This document shows positions 1 to 4,592 of a DNA stretch of 6,505 bases, piece by piece (position 1 is the first letter of the stretch; every line of letters begins with the position of its first letter). The stretch spans positions 1 through 6,505 of the forward strand of contig JAJPYW010000043.1 of NCBI GenBank assembly GCA_021204715.1, written 5' to 3'. Source of the stretch: Prevotellaceae bacterium (GTDB lineage Bacteria > Bacteroidota > Bacteroidia > Bacteroidales > Bacteroidaceae). The position numbers and the translations under genes are program-made. The notes under the pieces were generated by a model. It had not been told where the DNA came from and ran no database searches. It worked only from the letters and a program-made list of their open reading frames with translations.

Positions 1-1019
1 TCCTCGAAGAGACCGTACTTCACGTAGTTGCTAAGGCGTAGACGGCCGTTGCCACGCCCGCCGATGGAGTCGGCGTTGACCATGCCGTCAAGTTTATAGA
101 AGGCGGCCGTCCAGTTACGGCGGTGCTGCGGGGAACCGATGGTGCCGCCGTTTACATCGGCGTCATACTCCATTTCAAATGTCCAAATGCCTTCGGTGTT
201 GCCTTGGGAGCGGCGCTGGTTGCCCCAACGGAACATGTCGTGGTAGTAGTCGCCGTACTCGCCGGTGAACTGCCCGTAACGCTCGGAGATGAGCTGGTAG
301 TTGCCGCCGGTGATGATGGGCGACACGGCTTCTTCAGCCTTGGCGAAGTAGGAGGCGTCTCTCATGCCCATGCGCAGGTAAGAGGTGCCGGCCTGCATGC
401 GGGCGGCGTCTTGGCTGATGCGGCTCTCGTTGACCAAGTTGTCCACGGTGGGCAGGTTGGCGATGGCGTAGGTCAAGTCTTCTTCAATCACGGCGTCTAC
501 TTCGCTGATTTCGGCACGGGTAAAGTCGGTGGAGGGCGTGGAGATGGACTCGGTGAGCAAGGGCACCTTTCCCCAGCCGGTTACCAACTGGTCGTAGGCG
601 TAAGCCCTGAAGAAGCGTGCTTCGGCATACTGGGCAGGCGTGGGGTTCTCTTCGTCGCCGATAATCTGGTTGGCGGCGTTGATGATGCTGTAGAGCTGGC
701 TCCACAAATACTTCACACCGGCGTTCTCGGAGGTGAGCTGGGCATATTTGTAGAACGGCGTCTCCACTCCTTCCACATCGCCCGGAGCGCCTACATCGGT
801 GCCGTCTTGCCAAATGCCTAAATAACCTTGGTGGTCGCAATAACCAAGAATCTCGCCTATCTTGTAATGCAAACCTATGATCTTTGCATTCACGTCGGTT
901 ACATTGGTGCCGTAGGTAGAGTATATCTTCTCGTCCAAGTAACTGTCTTTACAAGCCGTGGCTGCTACAAGCAACACCGACACGGCAAGCAAACTATATA
1001 TTGAATTCTTTAATTTCAT
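1..1019 (-). CDS. SusD-like outer-membrane glycan-binding lipoprotein (RagB/SusD family), 3' part missing
   Basis: Starts at the ATG at 1019 and reads open to the window edge: 339 codons of a family usually about 500-600 residues long, so the C-terminal third or more lies outside. Residues 1-23 are a lipoprotein signal peptide with lipobox A20-T-A-C23, followed by KDSYLDE, the usual SusD start after the lipidated Cys. Hallmarks of the SusD helical (TPR-like) core follow: YLWSQLYSIINAANQII (104-120), AEARFFRAYAYDQLVTGWG (132-150) with KVPLLTE after it, and GGRGNGRLRLSNYVKYGLFE near the edge (320-339). In the family this protein sits on the cell surface as a lid over its SusC partner and captures glycan. 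The start lies 14 bp after the susC stop with no terminator between, so the two are co-transcribed. There is no clear Shine-Dalgarno, as is normal in Bacteroidetes. The family assignment is firm; the substrate cannot be read from this part. Confidence 0.96.
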   Translation of the reverse strand, partial: MKLKNSIYSLLAVSVLLVAATACKDSYLDEKIYSTYGTNVTDVNAKIIGLHYKIGEILGYCDHQGYLGIWQDGTDVGAPGDVEGVETPFYKYAQLTSENAGVKYLWSQLYSIINAANQIIGDEENPTPAQYAEARFFRAYAYDQLVTGWGKVPLLTESISTPSTDFTRAEISEVDAVIEEDLTYAIANLPTVDNLVNESRISQDAARMQAGTSYLRMGMRDASYFAKAEEAVSPIITGGNYQLISERYGQFTGEYGDYYHDMFRWGNQRRSQGNTEGIWTFEMEYDADVNGGTIGSPQHRRNWTAAFYKLDGMVNADSIGGRGNGRLRLSNYVKYGLFE

Positions 1020-1033
1020 GATCAGTCTCGTTT

Positions 1034-4000
1034 TTAAAAGGTCAAATTAATACCGAATACATAGCTTCTGGTCATCGGGTAGTTGTCTTCCCAGCTGTAA
1101 CCGTCGTTGCTGCTGCCGCGGCCGGCTTCGGAAGCTTCGGGGTCCCAACCAATCCAGTTCGTGAAGGTGAAGAGGTTACGTCCGCTGGCATACACGGTCA
1201 AGCCGCCCAAGTGTGCCTTCTGCATCAGCTTGTCGGGGAAGGTGTAGCTCAGGGTGATGTCCTTGATACGGGTGTAGCTGGCGTCGGAACCGTAACCGTA
1301 GCTGTGCTTGCTGTTGGAGGTCTTGGTAAGAGAACGCCACTTGTTGCTGCGGTTCTCGGGAGTCCAATATCCTACATCGGTGGTCATGTTGCGGCGGCCC
1401 ATTTCATCGCTGGCCGTGCTCAACAAGGTGTTGCTCTTCATGATGCCCTGTACGGTCTGTACGAAGACGCTTAAGGAGAGTCCTTTGTAGCTGAAGGTAT
1501 TGGTCATGCCGCCAATCCACTTCGGGGTGGTCTGTCCCTTGACATAGCGGTCGTCATCGCTTATCATGCCGTCGCCGTTGCGGTCGGCCAACTTCACATC
1601 GCCTGCTTCGGCCACGGGGTCCCAGTTCAAGTGCTCGCCGGCTTCAATCTCGTCTTCCTGCCAAATGCCCACCATGTCGTAGTCGTAGATAACGCCGATA
1701 GGCTTGCCGATGAACCACTTGTTACCGGTATCGTCTTGCTTGTCGCCGTAGAGGTCTTTGATTTGGTTCTTGTTCCAAGAGAAGACGATGTTGGTGCTCC
1801 ATGTGAAGTCCTTGGTGACGATGTTCTTGGAGTTCACCGTGAGTTCCACACCCTTGTTGGCCGTCTTACCCATGTTGGCGTACACGTCGCTGAAACCGGA
1901 GAGGTCGGGCAGGTTGCGCTTCAACAGCAAGCCGGTGGTGGTGGTGGTGTAAACGTCCAAGTTACCGCTCAAGCGGTTGTCGAAGAAACCGAAGTCCAAA
2001 CCGAAGTTGAAGGTCTTGCTGGTTTCCCAAGAGAGGTCTTCGTTGCCCATGCGGGAGTTGGGATACAAGCCCACGGCTGTGCTGCCGCCCATGGAAATCT
2101 TGGCCGAAGAGAGCTTGGTCATGCTCTCGTACACGTCGATGGCCTCGTTACCCGACTTACCGTAAGAGAGGCGCAGCTTCAAGTCGTTCAACCAATTGTT
2201 GGTGGGTTCCATGAAGGCTTCGCGGGCGATGTTCCAGCCCAAGGCAACCGAGGGGAAGGTACCGTATTTGTGGTTGGCGCCGAACACCGAAGAACCGTCG
2301 CGGCGCACCGTGAAGGTGAACAGGTAGCGGCTGTCGTAAGAGTAGTTGATACGTCCCATCTGCGAGGCGGTGGTGTAGAGGCTGGCGTCGGCGTCAACCG
2401 ATGCGGTCTCGGCCGTGCCCAATCCGTTGAAGGAAAGGTCGTCGTTGATGAACTTCTGTCCTTTAGCCGTAGCCGAGGAGTATTTCTTGCGCGTGGAGGC
2501 ATAGAGCAACGTCACGTCGAAGTGGTGCTTCTGGATGTCGCGGGCGTAGGTGACGATGTTCTCTATGGTGCGCGTCTGCGTCTCCGAGTTCACAATCTTG
2601 CCGGTACCGTTCTCATCGTTGTCGGCGGCGCCGCTATAAGAGCTGTTGCGCGTGGGAGCGTAGGAGTAGCCGGCGTTGAGCTTGTACTTCAACCCTTCGA
2701 GCGGATGCCACATCTTGCCGAAGTCAACCTCGGCATAGCCGTTCAAGCTGATGTTCCATACACGGCGCTCCACATCTTCGGTGGTGCCTATCATAGGATT
2801 GGCCCACAAACTCTCTTTGTACATCGGGTAGATGGTGTAGCTGCCGTCGTCGTCGTAAACCTTGCCGTAAGGAGACATGGCCTCGGCGTTCAGCAAGCTG
2901 GCGCGGCCGCCGTCACGGTTGTGGGAGGCGATGTAGGTGTTGGTGCCTACTTTCAGCCAGTCGGTCACGTCCACATCCAAGTTGGTGCGGATGGAGTAGC
3001 GCTTGTAGTTGTAACCTTGGATGATACCTTTCTGGCCCATGTAGTCCAAGGAGACATAGTAGCTTGCCTTGTCGGCACCGCCGGCAATGCTCAAGTTGTG
3101 GTCGTTGATAAGGCCCGTGCGCGAAGCCAAGCCATACACCCAGTCGGTCTCGGTACCCGAATTGAAGGCGTCCTCCTCGTTGGCATACATCAAGTTCCCG
3201 TTCCCGAACTGCAACGTCTCGCCCGGGTTCTGGTCGCAATAGTCTTTGTAGCGTTGAATCTGGTTGGCGCCGTCGCCGAAGGGCAGTTTGTGGGCGAAGT
3301 CCTCTATACCTACATAGCCGCTGTACTTGATGACCGGCTTGCCCGACTTGCCGTGCTTGGTGGTAATCAAGATAACGCCGTTTGATCCGTTGGTACCGTA
3401 GATGGCCGTGGCCGAGGCATCCTTCAGAATCTCTATGGACTCGATGTCGGAAGGCGCGATATCATTCAAGGAACCGCCCGTCTTGTTGATAGGGATACCG
3501 TCCACTACGACGTAAGGACCTGAGTCGGCGTTGATAGAGTTCTGGCCGCGCACAATCGTGCTGGGCGCCTCACCGGGAATGGAGGAAGTCTGCATGATGG
3601 TCACACCGGCAACGGCTCCCTGCACGGCTTGCAGCACATTGGTCACCGGGAGCTTCTCCAAACGGTTCTTGTTCACGGAGGTGACAGACCCGGTTACGTC
3701 TGACTTCTTCTGCACACCATAACCTACGACAACCACCTCTTCCAAGGCTTCTGAATCGTCCGCCAAGGTGACGCTCAAGCTTCTGCCTGCCGTGGCCGTC
3801 ACCTCTTGCGTCTTGTAGCCGATGTAAGAAATAACCAGCGTGGCGCCGGCGGTCACGTTCAAGGTGAAATGACCGTTCACATCGGTGATGGTACCGTTGT
3901 TGGTACCCTTCTCCAAGATGCTCGCGCCGATAACAGGATCACCCGACGAATCTTGTACTGTACCCGAAACTGATTGTTTCTGTTGTTGAACTGCCTGCAC

Positions 4001-4114
4001 GGAGGCATCCCCACCGCGGGCCAACGCCCCTAACGGATAGACAGCAACAAATCCCATGCAGAGCCACAAGGCAACAACTGCCTTTCGATTCTTTCTAAAC
4101 GAATTCATTCTCAT
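1034..4114 (-). CDS. SusC-like TonB-dependent outer-membrane glycan transporter
   Basis: Complete, 1026 residues, typical for SusC. Residues 1-32 form a signal peptide (basic start, hydrophobic core, cleavage likely after G-A-L-A32). A carboxypeptidase-regulatory-like beta-sandwich covers about 48-118 (SGTVQDSSGDPVIGASILEKG through the region ending SVTLADD), followed by the TonB-box-like EEVVVVGYG (125-133) and the plug domain to about 255, which has SGPYVVVDGIP (198-208) and the SusC signature SIEILKDASATAIYG (226-240). The rest is a beta-barrel ending in YVFGINLTF with the C-terminal Phe expected for BAM recognition. There is no N-terminal STN domain, so it is a transporter controlled otherwise than by a FecR/ECF-sigma relay. 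Oddities: TNGSNG (241-246) where family members usually carry an Arg in the SRGANG-type motif; an EF-hand-like loop D844-D855; five consecutive Thr (723-727). Start: ATG at 4114, with ATG at 4108 (Met3) an equally possible alternative, since neither has a clear ribosome site. It imports oligosaccharides with the downstream SusD-like lipoprotein. The substrate is unknown. Confidence 0.97.
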   Translation of the reverse strand: MRMNSFRKNRKAVVALWLCMGFVAVYPLGALARGGDASVQAVQQQKQSVSGTVQDSSGDPVIGASILEKGTNNGTITDVNGHFTLNVTAGATLVISYIGYKTQEVTATAGRSLSVTLADDSEALEEVVVVGYGVQKKSDVTGSVTSVNKNRLEKLPVTNVLQAVQGAVAGVTIMQTSSIPGEAPSTIVRGQNSINADSGPYVVVDGIPINKTGGSLNDIAPSDIESIEILKDASATAIYGTNGSNGVILITTKHGKSGKPVIKYSGYVGIEDFAHKLPFGDGANQIQRYKDYCDQNPGETLQFGNGNLMYANEEDAFNSGTETDWVYGLASRTGLINDHNLSIAGGADKASYYVSLDYMGQKGIIQGYNYKRYSIRTNLDVDVTDWLKVGTNTYIASHNRDGGRASLLNAEAMSPYGKVYDDDGSYTIYPMYKESLWANPMIGTTEDVERRVWNISLNGYAEVDFGKMWHPLEGLKYKLNAGYSYAPTRNSSYSGAADNDENGTGKIVNSETQTRTIENIVTYARDIQKHHFDVTLLYASTRKKYSSATAKGQKFINDDLSFNGLGTAETASVDADASLYTTASQMGRINYSYDSRYLFTFTVRRDGSSVFGANHKYGTFPSVALGWNIAREAFMEPTNNWLNDLKLRLSYGKSGNEAIDVYESMTKLSSAKISMGGSTAVGLYPNSRMGNEDLSWETSKTFNFGLDFGFFDNRLSGNLDVYTTTTTGLLLKRNLPDLSGFSDVYANMGKTANKGVELTVNSKNIVTKDFTWSTNIVFSWNKNQIKDLYGDKQDDTGNKWFIGKPIGVIYDYDMVGIWQEDEIEAGEHLNWDPVAEAGDVKLADRNGDGMISDDDRYVKGQTTPKWIGGMTNTFSYKGLSLSVFVQTVQGIMKSNTLLSTASDEMGRRNMTTDVGYWTPENRSNKWRSLTKTSNSKHSYGYGSDASYTRIKDITLSYTFPDKLMQKAHLGGLTVYASGRNLFTFTNWIGWDPEASEAGRGSSNDGYSWEDNYPMTRSYVFGINLTF

Positions 4115-4152
4115 CGCTTTTTAGAGTTAATACTAGATTTACTTATTAAATA

Positions 4153-4164
4153 GGTTTATAAACC
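4153..4164. repeat. 12-bp perfect palindrome upstream of susC
   Basis: GGTTTATAAACC is its own reverse complement. It lies about 40-50 bp before the susC ATG in AT-rich DNA. It could be a dimeric protein site or, in RNA, a very small hairpin with a UAUA loop. It lacks a following U-tract on the susC strand, so I do not call it a terminator. Confidence 0.5.
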
Positions 4165-4190
4165 ACTACTTCTTTCCTTATTCACGCGGA

Positions 4191-4235
4191 AAGTCTCTAA
4201 AGGCGGAGGGTGCTATATATAATAGGTAGAGACTT
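4191..4235. repeat. Inverted repeat with 9-bp perfect arms around an AT-rich core
   Basis: AAGTCTCTA (4191-4199) is the exact reverse complement of TAGAGACTT (4227-4235), separated by 27 bp. Allowing one bulged A, the arms extend outward by two G-C pairs (GG at 4188-4189, CC at 4236-4237). The enclosed core has CTATATATAATAG. In a susC leader RNA this would fold into a stable stem. As DNA it could be a regulator site. The right arm overlaps the end of the 23-bp tandem repeats. Confidence 0.55.
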
Positions 4236-4323
4236 CCCTTCATAACAGGTGAAGGGCCACCCTTTCAACCGGTGGAAACTTCCCTTTCTAACAGATGAAA
4301 GCATCCTTTTACAACCGGTGGAA
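4209..4323 (-). repeat. Tandem array of 23-bp degenerate repeats in the susC upstream region
   Basis: Read on the minus strand, five successive 23-bp blocks begin at 4323, 4300, 4277, 4254 and 4231. The first four fit YTYCAYCKGTTRNRAA, mostly followed by RGG. The fifth is degenerate but keeps TACCTATTAT. Cores are ACCGGTT, ATCTGTT, ACCGGTT, ACCTGTT, ACCTATT. The blocks alternate in type, so the pair 4232-4277 and 4278-4323 forms a 46-bp tandem duplication with 35 of 46 bases identical by hand alignment. One block also contains a perfect 7-bp hairpin (4236-4242 with 4250-4256). There are no unique spacers, so it is not a CRISPR. It may be an array of protein-binding sites or a structured RNA leader. 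Confidence 0.75.
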
Positions 4324-4393
4324 ACCGCTTCTTCCCGTATTTGTTTCCTCTTTGAAGCCGAAAGCGTCCGTGCTTACACCAACAACCCCACCC

Positions 4394-4418
4394 CTTTACT
4401 TTCGCAAGCACAAAATTA
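4394..4418 (-). promoter_or_regulatory. Candidate Bacteroidetes promoter for the susCD operon
   Basis: On the minus strand TAATTTTG (4418 to 4411) matches the Bacteroidetes -7 consensus TAnnTTTG exactly. It is followed after 11 nt by GTAAAG (4399 to 4394). The nearest TTTG that could serve as -33 (4446 to 4443) is 24 nt away, longer than the usual spacing of about 19-20, so an activator such as the divergent HTCS would plausibly be needed. The inferred transcription start is near 4404. Chance matches to this 6-base consensus occur, so this is a proposal. Confidence 0.45.
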
Positions 4419-4515
4419 GAGATTCTTAACTGATAAAGAACACAAAAATCGGGCATAAAAGGTATAAAAATCATTCAATCTATGAAAATAAGTGCTTAAT
4501 CTCTTAATGAATGTA
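4419..4515. promoter_or_regulatory. AT-rich spacer between the divergent promoters, likely regulator-binding region
   Basis: These 97 bp separate the two outward-facing -7 elements and are very AT-rich (16 G/C in the 60 bases 4441-4500). Visible structure: TTCTT (4423-4427) with AAGAA (4436-4440) as an inverted repeat, ATAAAA twice (4455-4460, 4464-4469), and CTTAAT in tandem at 8-bp period (4495-4500, 4503-4508), just upstream of the sensor promoter. The C-terminal AraC-type domain of HTCS proteins usually binds beside the promoter of the PUL it controls, so this is where I would expect the operator. No specific site is proven. Confidence 0.35.
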
Positions 4516-4521
4516 TACATT
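4510..4521. repeat. 12-bp palindrome overlapping the sensor-gene -7 element
   Basis: AATGTATACATT is a perfect palindrome whose right half forms most of the TACATTTG promoter element. A dimeric repressor or the sensor itself could act here by covering the -7 site. Alternatively this is a chance palindrome in AT-rich DNA. Confidence 0.4.
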
Positions 4522-4540
4522 TGTTGCGGCTAACGTAAAG
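4516..4540 (+). promoter_or_regulatory. Candidate Bacteroidetes promoter for the HTCS sensor gene
   Basis: TACATTTG (4516-4523) is an exact TAnnTTTG -7 element, followed after 11 nt by GTAAAG (4535-4540), the same spacing as in the opposing promoter. No TTTG is present at the -33 position (about 4492-4496); tandem CTTAAT copies sit there instead. Transcription would begin near 4530, leaving a leader of about 60 nt before the ATG at 4593. Confidence 0.45.
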
Positions 4541-4551
4541 CAGGAGCCGCA
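4525..4551 (+). other. Small hairpin at the predicted 5' end of the sensor mRNA
   Basis: TGCGGCT (4525-4531) pairs perfectly with AGCCGCA (4545-4551) across a 13-nt loop that contains the GTAAAG element. A further AGCCGC copy at 4565-4570 could pair with the same left arm, giving two alternative folds. If the start is near 4530 only part of the left arm is transcribed, so the hairpin may not form in RNA. Confidence 0.3.
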
Positions 4552-4592
4552 GCCTGAGAAAAGCAGCCGCCTCCACTTAAACAAAAGCAGAT

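Larger units (their letters stand above)
4115..4410 (-). other. Predicted long 5' untranslated leader of the susCD operon
   Basis: Between the proposed -7 element and the susC start are about 290 nt with no credible gene. A 69-codon open frame (4265-4474) runs through the repeats and resembles nothing. Reading towards susC, the stretch holds a GTAAAG element (4394-4399), a featureless part (about 4324-4393), tandem 23-bp repeats (4323 down to 4209), a long inverted repeat (4235/4191), a 12-bp palindrome (4164-4153) and an AT-rich final 40 nt. If transcription starts near 4404, all of these lie in the mRNA. If the real start is nearer susC, the repeats are upstream operator DNA instead. The extent is an inference from promoter position only. 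Confidence 0.4.

Noticed and set aside
123..821. A 232-codon open frame on the plus strand, opposite susD
   Set aside because: The minus-strand frame has a lipobox and SusD motifs throughout; the plus-strand product has no recognisable features.
1934..1948. (GGT)5 simple repeat inside susC as a phase-variation tract
   Set aside because: The period is three, so slippage would only add or remove a Thr (residues 723-727) and not shift frame; short Thr runs here are tolerable in a barrel strand or loop.
1631..3385. A 584-codon open frame on the plus strand, antisense to susC
   Set aside because: It lies wholly inside a clear SusC gene, its translation is Val/Gly/Ala/His-rich without any family signature, and long antisense frames are expected opposite GC-ending codons.
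1034..4114. Control of susC by an ECF sigma / anti-sigma pair
   Set aside because: The protein lacks the N-terminal STN signalling domain, and the adjacent divergent gene is an HTCS-type sensor, not a FecR or sigma-factor gene.
4153..4164. Intrinsic terminator
   Set aside because: The palindrome leaves almost no loop and is not followed by a U-run on either strand; a terminator directly before susC would also make little sense without an upstream gene.
4191..4235. Invertible phase-variable promoter flanked by inverted repeats
   Set aside because: The arms are only 27 bp apart, shorter than known Bacteroides invertible promoter segments, and no invertase gene is in the window.
4209..4323. 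CRISPR array
   Set aside because: The blocks abut with no unique spacers and are too divergent from one another; no cas gene is nearby.
4265..4474. A 69-codon minus-strand open frame in the intergenic region
   Set aside because: It runs through the 23-bp repeats and the candidate susC promoter, has no ribosome-site or domain signal, and reads as chance.
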